A stretch of DNA of 64,000 nt from positions 1 to 64,000 of the forward strand of contig CAMILZ010000011.1 in NCBI GenBank assembly GCA_946223075.1. Direction: 5' to 3'. The notes under the pieces are model-generated. The model saw nothing but the letters and a program-made list of their open reading frames with translations. It was not told where the DNA came from and did not search any database. The position numbers were made by a program, and so were the translations under genes. Below, one piece after another: positions 7,745-16,758 of this stretch. The DNA is from an uncultured Dermabacteraceae bacterium (GTDB lineage: Bacteria > Actinomycetota > Actinomycetes > Actinomycetales > Dermabacteraceae). The first letter of the stretch is position 1, and each line of letters starts with the position of its first letter.

Positions 7745-9669
7745 GCGAGAAGCGAGAGGACGAGCGCGCGCGTGCCCTCCTCGGTCAGGGTGACGGGCAC
7801 GCCCCAGTCTTGCTGGTGCATGTGACAGGCGGGAAACTCGACGCTCGGGTCGGCGTCACACGAAGCTGCGCGCGCATTCACGTGGATGACGCCCTCGCTG
7901 TAGTTCGGGTCGAGCTCAATCTCGCGTTCAAGCTCGCTTGACGTGCCGCCGCCGCTCACGAGCATCGCGGGTGGAGTCGTCGAAACACTCACCTGCACGG
8001 CGGGCCCAAAAGAGTCATCGAGCTTGTGCCCCTCGGGCGGGGTGAACGCGACCTTGACCGTGAGAGGCCCAGCATTGGAGACCGCTGTCGCGGGGCGCTC
8101 GGTCTGCTGCGCACCTTCATCGATGACCTGCTCAGCGGCAGGCGAAATGGAGATCCACGTGAGCTTGTGCGCGCCGGATTCGACGACGATGAGCTGCGCG
8201 AGCCCATCAATAGGATCCACGACGATGAGGTCACTCGGCTCCGAAAGCCCCGTCGCCACGGTCACCACGGAATCATGGATCGGGTCGATGATGCGCACCG
8301 CGCCGTTGTAGGTATCGGCGACCGCGAGGCGGCCGTCGGCGAGAACCGTGATGCCAAGCGGATGCTGGAGCCTGGCCTTGTCGAGCGGCCCGTCCACGTG
8401 GCCGAAGTCGAACAGGCCCTCACCCACGAGGGTCGTGACCTCACCTCGGTCGGCGGCGATCACGCGCACCGCGCTCGTTTCCGCATCCGCGACGAACACC
8501 GTTCCATTTGCATCGACCGTGACGCCCGAGGGCTGCGCCCACCACGAGCGCACAAGCGCGCCGTCCACGAGACCCTCCTGGGTTGTGCCCGCGAGCACCG
8601 CGAGGGCGCCCACGTCCACGAACTCACCGTCGTCATTGAGGGCCGCCGGCCTATACGTCCACATCTGGTGGATGCCCGCCATCGCGATCACAATCTGCCC
8701 GGAGACGTCGTCCCACTCGACATCCCACGGAGTCGAGAGGGCGAACTGGATCGGGGTGCCCGTACCGGTGGGCAGGGCCTGGCCCTGCATCCACTGCTCG
8801 CCGTTACCGGCGAGGGTAAACACGTGGCTTTCGATTCGGGGGCGCAAGAGCCGACGCCTGCCGAGCTGCACACCGCGCAAACGGTGATTGCCGGTGTCGG
8901 CGATCACGAGATCGTAGCCAACCTGGTCGGCGATCTCGGGTGGGAGCACCGCGATGCCGTTCGGCTGCGAGAACCGTGCCTCGGCCGCGTCGCTATCGGC
9001 CCAGCCGCGCTCGCCCGTGCCGATCACTTCGTCGACCGTCACGCCGTCAGCTTCGAACACGACGAGGCGGTTTTGCCCCGCGTCGCTCACGACAATGCGC
9101 CCGTCGGGCAAAAGCCCGCCCTTCGAGGGGAAGCGCAACGTATGGAGCTCGGATTGCTCGAGCACAGTTGGGGCATCGCCGCGCACGAGGCTACCGTCGG
9201 ACTCCCCCTCGCTCACGAGCCGCGCGACGATCCCGTCGAGGTTCGCCGCGTGCCCCTCGCCCGACATCGACGCCGCGATGCGACCGTGCGTGTCGAGAAC
9301 CATGAGGGTCGGCCAGGCCTTCGCGCCGTATTCGCTCCACGTGCGCAGATCGGGGTCATCGAGCACAGGGTGCTCGACGCCGTAGCGATTGATGTTGGCG
9401 ATAAGCGCATCGCGGTCGCGCTCGAACGAGAATTTCGGGGAATGCACGCCGATCACGACGACCTCTTGCGACCACTTCTCCTCAAGGGGGCGCAGTTCGT
9501 CGAGCACGTGCAGGCAGTTCACGCAGCAGAAGGTCCAAAAGTCGAGGATCACGATCTTGCCGCGCAAATCCTCGAGGCTCAGGTCGACCCCGCCGGTATT
9601 GAGCCACCCGCGGCCGAGCAGTTCGGAAGCGTGGGGGCGTGCGGTTTCGCGGAAGTTCTCGCTCGTCAT
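7741..9669 (-). CDS. NHLRC2-like thioredoxin-fold and NHL-repeat protein
   Basis: The 642-aa protein starts with a TlpA/AhpC-type thioredoxin fold (about 15-150) with the redox motif WTFCCVNCLH, giving a CVNC active pair. It continues as an NHL beta-propeller (about 180-500) with repeated blades such as FPSKGGLLPDGRIVVSDAGQ, FSQPNGIAV and LQHPLGITVLADGRLAVADT, and ends in a small beta-rich domain. This is the domain order of NHLRC2 proteins; no signal peptide is visible, so it is probably cytoplasmic. It lies 1 nt after the tandem HAD gene and overlaps the pyrophosphatase-like gene by ATGA, so the three are one operon. The substrate is unknown. Confidence 0.85.
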   Translation of the reverse strand: MTSENFRETARPHASELLGRGWLNTGGVDLSLEDLRGKIVILDFWTFCCVNCLHVLDELRPLEEKWSQEVVVIGVHSPKFSFERDRDALIANINRYGVEHPVLDDPDLRTWSEYGAKAWPTLMVLDTHGRIAASMSGEGHAANLDGIVARLVSEGESDGSLVRGDAPTVLEQSELHTLRFPSKGGLLPDGRIVVSDAGQNRLVVFEADGVTVDEVIGTGERGWADSDAAEARFSQPNGIAVLPPEIADQVGYDLVIADTGNHRLRGVQLGRRRLLRPRIESHVFTLAGNGEQWMQGQALPTGTGTPIQFALSTPWDVEWDDVSGQIVIAMAGIHQMWTYRPAALNDDGEFVDVGALAVLAGTTQEGLVDGALVRSWWAQPSGVTVDANGTVFVADAETSAVRVIAADRGEVTTLVGEGLFDFGHVDGPLDKARLQHPLGITVLADGRLAVADTYNGAVRIIDPIHDSVVTVATGLSEPSDLIVVDPIDGLAQLIVVESGAHKLTWISISPAAEQVIDEGAQQTERPATAVSNAGPLTVKVAFTPPEGHKLDDSFGPAVQVSVSTTPPAMLVSGGGTSSELEREIELDPNYSEGVIHVNARAASCDADPSVEFPACHMHQQDWGVPVTLTEEGTRALVLSLLA

Positions 9670-9670
9670 G

Positions 9671-11077
9671 TCAGTCCTGCTTTCGGTTCGGCCAGCTCTT
9701 CACCCACGCGAGGAGGTCGGGGTCGCTCAGAGAGGAGAGCGTCACGTCGGCAACATCGATCGGTTGCCCCGTCGAGGGGATCCCAATGAGGGTCAGGCCC
9801 GCAGCTTTCGCGGCGCGCGCCCCGATCGGAGAATCCTCAAACGCAAGACACCGGGAGGGCTCACATCCGAGGGCCTTCGCGCCGGCTTCGTACATATCGG
9901 GGGCGGGCTTCGGGTTTCCGACGGTACTCGCGCTTTGGAGGCTCTCAAAATACTCGAGGAGCCCCGCGCCCGCGAGTTTCTCCTCAAGGATTTCGTGCCA
10001 CGAGTTCGAGGCGACCGCGATCGGCACCTTGGTTGAGGCAAGTTCGAGGAACTCGCGCGCGCCCGGCATCACGGGAACGTCGCTTCCGAGCCGCGCCTGG
10101 AAGTCGTCGGTCACGAGCTGCTGCACGTGGGCGGGGTCTTGGTTCGTCATCTCGCCAAGGATCTCGGCGGTTTGCTCGAGGGTCGTGCCCATGAGCGTGC
10201 CGAGGTCCTCTTCCGTCGGCGATACGCCAGCGTCGTAAAGGACCTTGAGCTGCGTCTCGGTCCACAGCGCCTCGGTGTCGAGAAGGAGGCCGTCGCAATC
10301 GGTCACGATCGCTTCGGGGATCTGGTGGCGCACGAGGCCGAGCGCGTTGTACACGGGCGAATAGCCTTCGCGGCGATCGGGCCAGGTCGCGGCCCATGCG
10401 CGAAGCCCCGGATCGCCGATCGCCTCGATCTCGAGCTCGCCCTCGGGCTGCTGCCCGGGAATGATCGGGGCGACGATGAGCCGGCACCCCGCCGCGGAGG
10501 CCGCTTGCGCCCCCGTTTCCGAGTCCTCGATCGCGAGGGTGCGTTCGGGATCAACACCGAGGAGTTCGCACGCGCGCACGTAGATATCGGGGGCAGGTTT
10601 GGGGTTCGGAACATCGTCAAGAGAGACGACGTGGTCGATGTACGGGAGGAGGCCGACGTCGGCGAGTTCGCTCACGAGCGGGGCACGGTTGCTGTTGGAC
10701 GCGACCGCCACGGGGATGCGTGAACTCGCGGCCTTGAGGAGCTCCGCGGCGCCCGGGAGCACGGGGACGCCACCCTCAAGCTTCGCGAAGTAGATCTCCT
10801 TAAGGGCCTCGCCGACCTCCTCGGGCTTCTCCCCCGTGAGTTCAGCAATCGCGACGACGACGTCGATGACGTCGCGGCCCACGAGCCAGCGGCGGCGATC
10901 CTCGTTCATCGCGAGGGAACGCGCCTCAAGATACTCGACCTGCGTTTCTTCCCACAGGCTCTGGGTGTTGAGGAGAACGCCGTCACAGTCGAAAACAATC
11001 GCGTCGGGGGTGAAGGCGCCGAAGGTGTCGTGGAAGGGCGCGAGGCTGGGCGAAAGAGGCTCTTCGTAATCGCTCAT
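9671..11077 (-). CDS. Tandem HAD-family hydrolase (two fused phosphatase domains)
   Basis: Two complete haloacid-dehalogenase domains lie head to tail in 468 aa. The first, about 20-235, has nucleophile motif FDCDGVLLNT, VASNSNRA and KPAPDIY with IEDSETG. The second, about 250-465, has TDCDGLLLDT, VASNSWHE and KPAPDMY with FEDSPIG. Both keep the DxD nucleophile, motif II Ser, motif III Lys and motif IV acid, so both may be active, probably on small phosphorylated metabolites such as sugar phosphates. An internal gene duplication is the simple explanation. It is the first gene of the operon with the NHLRC2-like and pyrophosphatase-like genes. GGAGG lies 5-6 nt before ATG 11077. Confidence 0.87.
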   Translation of the reverse strand: MSDYEEPLSPSLAPFHDTFGAFTPDAIVFDCDGVLLNTQSLWEETQVEYLEARSLAMNEDRRRWLVGRDVIDVVVAIAELTGEKPEEVGEALKEIYFAKLEGGVPVLPGAAELLKAASSRIPVAVASNSNRAPLVSELADVGLLPYIDHVVSLDDVPNPKPAPDIYVRACELLGVDPERTLAIEDSETGAQAASAAGCRLIVAPIIPGQQPEGELEIEAIGDPGLRAWAATWPDRREGYSPVYNALGLVRHQIPEAIVTDCDGLLLDTEALWTETQLKVLYDAGVSPTEEDLGTLMGTTLEQTAEILGEMTNQDPAHVQQLVTDDFQARLGSDVPVMPGAREFLELASTKVPIAVASNSWHEILEEKLAGAGLLEYFESLQSASTVGNPKPAPDMYEAGAKALGCEPSRCLAFEDSPIGARAAKAAGLTLIGIPSTGQPIDVADVTLSSLSDPDLLAWVKSWPNRKQD

Positions 11078-11199
11078 AATGCCTCCACCATACGCAGCGG
11101 CCCTGAAAGGAGCCCGTTTTCATCACAGCTTTTTTGCACGCGAGCGCCCTAGCATGTGGGACGTTAATCTTGCGTCGTTCTGGAAGGCAAACCCCCGCC

Positions 11200-12606
11200 A
11201 TGACTGCACTCACACGCGGATCCGTTCTCGTGATCGGAGCCGGCCCCTCGGGTCTCGCGGCCGCCGCCGCTCTCTCTTCACTCGGGGTGGAGTTCGATCT
11301 GGTGGATGCGCAAAACCACGTGGGTGGCGTGTGGAACGTCGCGAACGAGGATGCCCCAACCTGGCCAAGCATGAAGCTCGCAACCTCGAAGTCGCACACG
11401 CAGTTCGACGACCTGCGGATGCCCGTGAGCTTCCCCTCGTTCCCGTCAACCGACGAATACGCGACCTACCTTCGCGCCTACGCCTCCCACCACGGCCTCA
11501 CGGAGCGCTTCGAGCCGAACAAGGCCGTGCGCAATGCCCGCTCGTTCGGCGAAGGCGAGTGGGAAGTGGACTTCTCCTCGGGCGAGGTACGCCCCTACAC
11601 CGGCATCATCGCCGCGCATGGCGTTTCGCAGCGCCCGTTCCTCCCGCCGCTCTGGCACGAGGCCCGCGAGTCGGGCGTACGCACGATCCACTCGAAGAAC
11701 TTCCTCGGCGGCGAGGACACGACCGAAAAGAACGTGCTCGTGATCGGCGGCGGCCAAGAGGCTGCCGACGTCGCCGTTGAGCTCGCGAAGGCCAACCGCC
11801 GCGTCGCCCTCCACCCCACCGAGGCCCACTGGGTCGTTCCGCGTTCGTGGGGGCCGTTCGCCGGCGATTCCCTCGCACGCCTCGAGCCGACCTTCCTCGG
11901 CCGCACCTTCAACGACACCGTCGCCGAAAAGCTCCTCGAGCGCGCGATCGGGCGCCCCGAGAACGCTGGCCTGCCGAAGCCCGAGGTTTCGGTCATGGAG
12001 GATGAGCCGATCGTCTCGGACTCACTCCTCAAGTTCGTTGACGAGCGCCGCATCGAGGTCCTCCAGGACGGCGCGCATCTGCCGTTCACGCGCTTCGACC
12101 TCATCGTCTTCGCGACGGGTTACGAGCCGGGCGTCGACTACCTCGATCCGGCGTACACGAGCGACCTCTCCCTCGGCGCGTTCCCGCGTTCGCGCCGCGA
12201 CCTCGCCGTGCTCGGCCAGGTGCGCGTGCTCGGTGGCGTCACCCCGATCCTCACGCAGCAGGCCGACATCGCGGCGTACGCGATGAAGGAACTCCTTGAT
12301 GAGCTCGAGGGCGGCACGCCTTCGCCCGCGCTCGCGCGGTTCGAAAAGCTCAAGTCTCGCCCCGATGCCGATGTGCACCGCACCGCTCCCCGCCAGGGCG
12401 GCTCGGGGCTTCGCGGCGCCGTCTCGGGCGTCGCCTCACGCGTGCGCACCGCGACGCACTCCTCACGGATCGCGGAGCGCTCGCCGTGGGAGGAGCAGAG
12501 CGCCCTCGATTCGCTTCCCGAGGATCAGCCGATTCGCCTTCCCCTCACGGATCGCGAGCGTCTTCTCGCGCGCCTCACGACCGCGCGCGCGATTTTCGAG
12601 AAGTAA
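11200..12606 (+). CDS. Flavin-containing monooxygenase-like NAD(P)/FAD oxidoreductase
   Basis: The 468-aa protein has an FAD Rossmann motif at the N-terminus (VLVIGAGPSGLAAAAAL) and GGVWN. It has an FMO-type fingerprint region near SKNFLGG, a second NADPH Rossmann motif VLVIGGGQEAADVA near residue 175, and the FATGYEP motif near 310. The C-terminal 100 residues are basic and less conserved-looking. FMO-type enzymes oxygenate soft nucleophiles or ketones; the substrate is unknown. I start at ATG 11200, just before the flavin fold, although an in-frame TTG at 11134 would add 22 residues. Its last 32 bp overlap the 3' end of the convergent CopD/CtaG gene. Confidence 0.8.
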   Translation: MTALTRGSVLVIGAGPSGLAAAAALSSLGVEFDLVDAQNHVGGVWNVANEDAPTWPSMKLATSKSHTQFDDLRMPVSFPSFPSTDEYATYLRAYASHHGLTERFEPNKAVRNARSFGEGEWEVDFSSGEVRPYTGIIAAHGVSQRPFLPPLWHEARESGVRTIHSKNFLGGEDTTEKNVLVIGGGQEAADVAVELAKANRRVALHPTEAHWVVPRSWGPFAGDSLARLEPTFLGRTFNDTVAEKLLERAIGRPENAGLPKPEVSVMEDEPIVSDSLLKFVDERRIEVLQDGAHLPFTRFDLIVFATGYEPGVDYLDPAYTSDLSLGAFPRSRRDLAVLGQVRVLGGVTPILTQQADIAAYAMKELLDELEGGTPSPALARFEKLKSRPDADVHRTAPRQGGSGLRGAVSGVASRVRTATHSSRIAERSPWEEQSALDSLPEDQPIRLPLTDRERLLARLTTARAIFEK

Positions 12607-14374
12607 GAGCAGCGCCGCAGTACACCACCGCGCCGCAGGTCGCGACGATCACGGCGGCGACACCCGCACCCACGTGCTGATCGCGGAGCGTGTCAGCAAG
12701 CCACGTGCGCCCCGTCGCGCCAAACCAGCTCGGTGCGATCGCGTACGGCGTGAGCGCGACCCACGCGAGAACACCCACGAGCGCCACGGTGCCGAGCGCA
12801 CAAGCATGCCTCTTTCCCGTTCGCACGAGCAGCCCGAGCACTCCGCCACACGCGATCATCGCGAGATTGAACGCGAGATTCGCGGGATGCGATTCAAGTA
12901 GCCTCCTCATGACCTGCGGCACGAGGTACGCGCACGTGAGGGTGAGCGCCGGTACGAGCGCGAGCAGGAAGGCATAGATCCGACGCTTGTGGAGCGCCCC
13001 TCGAGCCCTCTCGACGAAGGCGCCGCTCGCGCTCATCGCCAGGGCGCTTCCGGGAAGCATGAGGAGCGCGAGCGCAAGCGCGAGATGCGCGCTGAAAAGC
13101 ACGCGTGCATAGACCGCGAGCGCGCTCGAGGCGAGAAGGGGGTAGAGCACGAGCGCGAGGACAATCCAGCGCCGGTTCGCGGCGTGGGTGCCACGCGCGA
13201 CGCCGCGCATGAGGAGCCACGTGAGCGCGAGGATCGACGCGCCAATCGCGAAGATGTCGGGCCTTACCTGCGTGATGACGGCGAGGCTGCGCGGATCGGG
13301 TGGCAGTACGTAGGTCGTGAGGATCCCTGCGGGTGTCGCCGGAGGCGGGATGTTTTGCGCGGGCGGCGGCGAACTCGACATCGCGGCGGCAAGGCCGATC
13401 GCGGCCCCCATGAGGAGAATCTCGAGGAGCGCAAGTTCGCGAAATCCCGAGCGTTGGAGAGTCGCCCGTCGTGCGAGAACGCGGCGCTGCGCGTAGCCGC
13501 ACACGCCGAGCACGAGGAGCACAGCAGCCTTCGCGAGGCCGAGCTGCCCGTAGGGGTGGGTCACTAGCTCGCTGAGCGTGCTCACTCGCGCGAGGATCGC
13601 GAGCACCCCCGAAGCGGCGAGGCCGATCCACGCGACGAGTGCGAGCGAGGAAAAACGCACGATCGTGCGGCGCATCGCCGGCTCCTCCCCCGTGTCGAGC
13701 GCGGGAAGAAACTGCAGAACGAGAAGGGGACCCACCCATGCCGAGAACGCAAGCAGGTGGAAGAACATCGAACTCGTCGCGCTTTCGTGGCTTACGCTCC
13801 CCGCGGCGTGGCCCGTCATGCCCTTGGCGACGATCGCACCGAGGGCCGTGAGGGTCGTGATGCGCGCGGTGCGCACGCCCGTTCCCGAAACGCCCACGGC
13901 GCTCGCGAGCGCCGCCGCGACGATCCCCGCGATGCTCCACACGCCCAGGTCACTCGCGGCGAATACGCCGATGTCGGAGCCGAAGTGAGCCGAGAAGAGC
14001 GGCTGACCTGAGGAAAGGGAATACGCGAGGATGAACTGGACGATGAGGAGGAGTGTCCATGCGATCGCGCTCGAGAACGCGATGGTCATGGCGCGCTCTC
14101 GCGCGCGCGTCGTCCACGCCGAGGGTTCGGGGGAGGAATCGAGCAGCCAGCCCGCAAGAATCGATCCCCCAAGCGTGAGCGCGCCCGCGGCAGCGGCGAG
14201 CGCCGCGCTCACGGGAAGTAGAGTCTCGGTTGCACGGCCCGCGTTGACGAGGAGAATTTCCGCGTCACCAGCGGCGTAGCGCGCGCCCGCCAGGGCCGCG
14301 GCCCCACCTCCCGCGAGGGCCACGCATGACACGAGGAGCGCGGCAAGCACCGCGCGCGTGTGCGCACGGCTCAC
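12575..14374 (-). CDS. CopD/CtaG-type bifunctional membrane protein
   Basis: The 599-aa protein has about 14 membrane segments. The N-terminal half resembles CopD copper-import domains (FHLLAFSAWVGPLLVLQFLPAL near the middle, with His and Trp retained). The C-terminal half resembles the CtaG/caa3 assembly fold (RPDIFAIGASILALTWLL, VLFSAHLALALALLMLPGSAL). In CtaG proteins this last motif usually carries several His residues; here only one remains, so the CtaG half looks degenerate. GTG 14374 is chosen because it overlaps the stop of the crcB gene upstream (GTGA). A role in copper supply to periplasmic or oxidase targets is known for the family and inferred here. Confidence 0.75.
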   Translation of the reverse strand: MSRAHTRAVLAALLVSCVALAGGGAAALAGARYAAGDAEILLVNAGRATETLLPVSAALAAAAGALTLGGSILAGWLLDSSPEPSAWTTRARERAMTIAFSSAIAWTLLLIVQFILAYSLSSGQPLFSAHFGSDIGVFAASDLGVWSIAGIVAAALASAVGVSGTGVRTARITTLTALGAIVAKGMTGHAAGSVSHESATSSMFFHLLAFSAWVGPLLVLQFLPALDTGEEPAMRRTIVRFSSLALVAWIGLAASGVLAILARVSTLSELVTHPYGQLGLAKAAVLLVLGVCGYAQRRVLARRATLQRSGFRELALLEILLMGAAIGLAAAMSSSPPPAQNIPPPATPAGILTTYVLPPDPRSLAVITQVRPDIFAIGASILALTWLLMRGVARGTHAANRRWIVLALVLYPLLASSALAVYARVLFSAHLALALALLMLPGSALAMSASGAFVERARGALHKRRIYAFLLALVPALTLTCAYLVPQVMRRLLESHPANLAFNLAMIACGGVLGLLVRTGKRHACALGTVALVGVLAWVALTPYAIAPSWFGATGRTWLADTLRDQHVGAGVAAVIVATCGAVVYCGAALTSRKSRARS

Positions 14375-14760
14375 GCGGTCACCACGATGCCGAGCCAGAA
14401 CGCGGCGAGCGCCGAGCCGAGGCTGAGGGCGTAATAGCCGAGGGCCGTCACGGTTGCACGCGAGCGCACGAGCATCACGATCTCGAGCATGAAGGTTGAC
14501 ATGGTGGAAAGGGCCCCGCAGAAGCCAACCCCGAAGAGCGCCGAAAAACTCACGGCGACGATGTCTGTAGTCCCGCCGAGACGACGCAGCACGATCGCGA
14601 GAAAAAACGAGGCGACGACGTTCGCGACGAACGTCGGCCACGGGATCGGCGAGGATTCCTTAACGGTCTCCTTCGCGGGCTTCAGCGCGGGCACGAATGT
14701 GAGGCCGTAGCGGGCAGCGGCACCGACGGCAGCGCCGAGCGCAACGATGAGAGCGATCAT
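14371..14760 (-). CDS. crcB: Fluoride channel CrcB/Fluc, subunit 2
   Basis: The 129-aa protein has four predicted helices and the Fluc signature GFCGALSTMSTF (residues about 78-89), which holds the central Na+ site and the pore Phe. It overlaps the upstream crcB paralogue by 4 nt (ATGA) and the CopD/CtaG gene by 4 nt (GTGA). Paired crcB genes in Gram-positive bacteria make heterodimeric fluoride exporters. I saw no fluoride riboswitch upstream. Confidence 0.9.
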   Translation of the reverse strand: MIALIVALGAAVGAAARYGLTFVPALKPAKETVKESSPIPWPTFVANVVASFFLAIVLRRLGGTTDIVAVSFSALFGVGFCGALSTMSTFMLEIVMLVRSRATVTALGYYALSLGSALAAFWLGIVVTA

Positions 14761-15323
14761 GAAGCGTCCTCGCCTTCTTCGGCATGGTCCCGGTTACTCA
14801 TCATTCCTATGCGGTTGCCCGCAACGAGGCCCACCATGACCGCGAGGACACACACCAACAAGCTGACCGTGACGTATTTGAGCGCCTCGAGGGGGAAGCC
14901 CGTCCCGATGATCGCGGCAACCTCACCCGTGAACGTGCTCATGGTCGTGAACCCGCCACAGAAACCGGTGCCGAGCACGAGCCTGCACTGCGCGTACTTC
15001 GGGGGCCGCTCGTCCCAGTACCCGGTGAGAACGCCGAGGATCAGGCAGCCGAGAAAGTTCGCGGCGAGCGTGCCCCACGGCAGGTCCACGAGCGTGAGCG
15101 TCGTTGTCGTGGGGAGGATGACCGAGAGGGCGTAACGCATGACCGCGCCAACGGCGCCGCCGAGCGCGACCCACGCAACGCCCTTGCGAAAGGGCAGCGG
15201 CTTGGGTTCCACACGCACCACGCGCACCGTGGTGGTTTCCGTGCTCGTAACGGCCGCGAACTCAGCCGTGCGCATAAGCGGGTCCTCGCGGCGGAGGCTT
15301 TCACGCTCTTCTTGGTCGTCCAT
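14757..15323 (-). CDS. crcB: Fluoride channel CrcB/Fluc, subunit 1 with N-terminal extension
   Basis: The 188-aa Fluc homologue has a roughly 48-residue charged N-terminal extension before its first helix. It has the core motif WGTLAANFLGCLILG and the signature GFCGGFTTMSTF. It is the first of two overlapping crcB genes, which fits a heterodimeric dual-topology channel that expels cytoplasmic fluoride. ATG 15323 is used because the frame further upstream has no membrane-protein character. It is divided from the E2 gene upstream by only 17 nt, so read-through from the dehydrogenase operon is possible. Confidence 0.88.
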   Translation of the reverse strand: MDDQEERESLRREDPLMRTAEFAAVTSTETTTVRVVRVEPKPLPFRKGVAWVALGGAVGAVMRYALSVILPTTTTLTLVDLPWGTLAANFLGCLILGVLTGYWDERPPKYAQCRLVLGTGFCGGFTTMSTFTGEVAAIIGTGFPLEALKYVTVSLLVCVLAVMVGLVAGNRIGMMSNRDHAEEGEDAS

Positions 15324-15340
15324 CACCGCTCTAGCGTACG

Positions 15341-16738
15341 TCAGCCCCAGACGAGCCCGAGGCTCGGGTTCTCGAGGACCGCCGAGACGTCGCGGAGAAG
15401 CTCGGAGCCGAGCGCGCCGTCGATGAGGCGGTGATCGAAGCTGAGCGCGAGCGAACACACCTTGCGGGAGACGATCTCGCCGTCCACGACCCACGGCTTG
15501 TCTTTAATGGCGCCGAAGCCGAGAATCACCGACTCGCCCGGGTTGAGGATCGGCGTGCCCGAATCGATGCCGAACACGCCAAAGTTCGTGATCGTGATCG
15601 TGCCGTTGCGGGTTGCCGAGAGCGGCGTTTGGCCCGCGCGCGCCGTCTGCGCAAGATCGTTGATGCTCACGGCAAGCTCGCGCAACGTGAGCAGGTGAGC
15701 GTCCTTAATGTTCGGCACGATGAGCCCGCGCGGGGTCGCCGCGGCGATGCCAAGGTTCACGAAGTGCTTGTACACGATCTCCTGATTGTCCTCGTCCCAC
15801 GAGGCGTTGACCTCGGGGTTGCGGCGAATCGCGACGAGGAGCGCCTTCGCGAGCACGACGAGCGGGGAGATCTTGACGTCCTTCCACTCGCGGCTCTTCT
15901 TGAGCGTGTCGAGAAGCTCGAGCGTTTCGGTCATGTCGACCTCGTTGAACACCGTGACGTGCGGCGCGGTAAACGCCGAGCTCACCATCGCCTCCGCGGT
16001 GCGCTTGCGCACGCTGCGGATCGGCACGCGGGTGGTCTGTTCGTCGCTCGTCACGCCCGGGAACGGCTGGCTCTTCGGGGTCTTCATTTGACCCGCGAGG
16101 TTCTCGGGGGCCTGCTTTTCCTCGCCCGGGAAGAAACTTCCCGACTGCTCGGGGCTCTGCGCGGGGTGCTGTTCGAGCGAGCGCTGCGAGGCGGCAATGA
16201 CATCCTGGCGGGTCACGACTCCCCCGCGGCCCGTCGCGAGCACGTCGTGAAGCGCAACACCGAGGTCCTTCGCGAGCTTGCGCACGGGCGGCTTCGCGAG
16301 GATGCGGTCGATCGGCACCTGCGGGTCAGCACCGTCCTGCGCGATCGCGCGCTTCTTGCGGCGCGGGGCGGGCGTCTCACGCGCGCCGTACCCCACGAGG
16401 GTCTTCGGCTCGGCATCGGCAGTGTTCTCAGAAGAGCCGGTATTGTCCTTGGCTCCTTGGGGAGCCTCGGGTTCCGACGCCTGCTCGGCCTCGGGTGCGG
16501 TGTCAATATCGAACATGGGCTCGCCCACGTTCAGTTCATCGCCCTCTTTGACGTGAACCCTCGCGACGGTACCCGCGACGTGCGAGGGAAGCTCGACCGC
16601 GCTCTTCGCCGTCTCGACGGTCACGACGGGGTCGTTGATTTCGACGCGATCCCCCTCCTTGACCTTGATCTCGATGATCTCCGCCTCGGTGAGGCCCTCG
16701 CCGGGGTCGGTGAGGCAAATCTGGGTGATGCTGCTCAT
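15341..16738 (-). CDS. 2-oxoacid dehydrogenase E2, dihydrolipoamide acyltransferase
   Basis: The 465-aa E2 has one lipoyl domain at residues 3-78 with lipoyl-Lys45 in VETAKSAVEL, an Ala/Pro/Glu-rich linker, and a peripheral subunit-binding domain near 142-178 (PPVRKLAKDLGVALHDVLATG). The acyltransferase domain from about 230 has the catalytic DHRLIDGALG close to the C-terminus. It passes acyl groups from E1 to CoA. It follows E1alpha and E1beta in one operon (20-nt gap to E1beta). The E1beta and E2 sequences fit branched-chain or pyruvate dehydrogenase complexes of the E1alpha2beta2 type; I cannot decide which. No E3 gene is in the operon. Confidence 0.9.
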   Translation of the reverse strand: MSSITQICLTDPGEGLTEAEIIEIKVKEGDRVEINDPVVTVETAKSAVELPSHVAGTVARVHVKEGDELNVGEPMFDIDTAPEAEQASEPEAPQGAKDNTGSSENTADAEPKTLVGYGARETPAPRRKKRAIAQDGADPQVPIDRILAKPPVRKLAKDLGVALHDVLATGRGGVVTRQDVIAASQRSLEQHPAQSPEQSGSFFPGEEKQAPENLAGQMKTPKSQPFPGVTSDEQTTRVPIRSVRKRTAEAMVSSAFTAPHVTVFNEVDMTETLELLDTLKKSREWKDVKISPLVVLAKALLVAIRRNPEVNASWDEDNQEIVYKHFVNLGIAAATPRGLIVPNIKDAHLLTLRELAVSINDLAQTARAGQTPLSATRNGTITITNFGVFGIDSGTPILNPGESVILGFGAIKDKPWVVDGEIVSRKVCSLALSFDHRLIDGALGSELLRDVSAVLENPSLGLVWG

Positions 16739-16758
16739 GAGGGAACCTTTCGGGTGGA

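Noticed and set aside
14375..14641. N-terminal extension of the CopD/CtaG frame to 14641
   Set aside because: The extra residues are Arg-rich antisense-like sequence over crcB; the GTGA overlap at 14371-14374 marks the real start.
15324..15340. Fluoride riboswitch before the crcB pair
   Set aside because: Only 17 nt separate crcB from the E2 gene, too short for the riboswitch, and no conserved core was seen in the E2 3' end.
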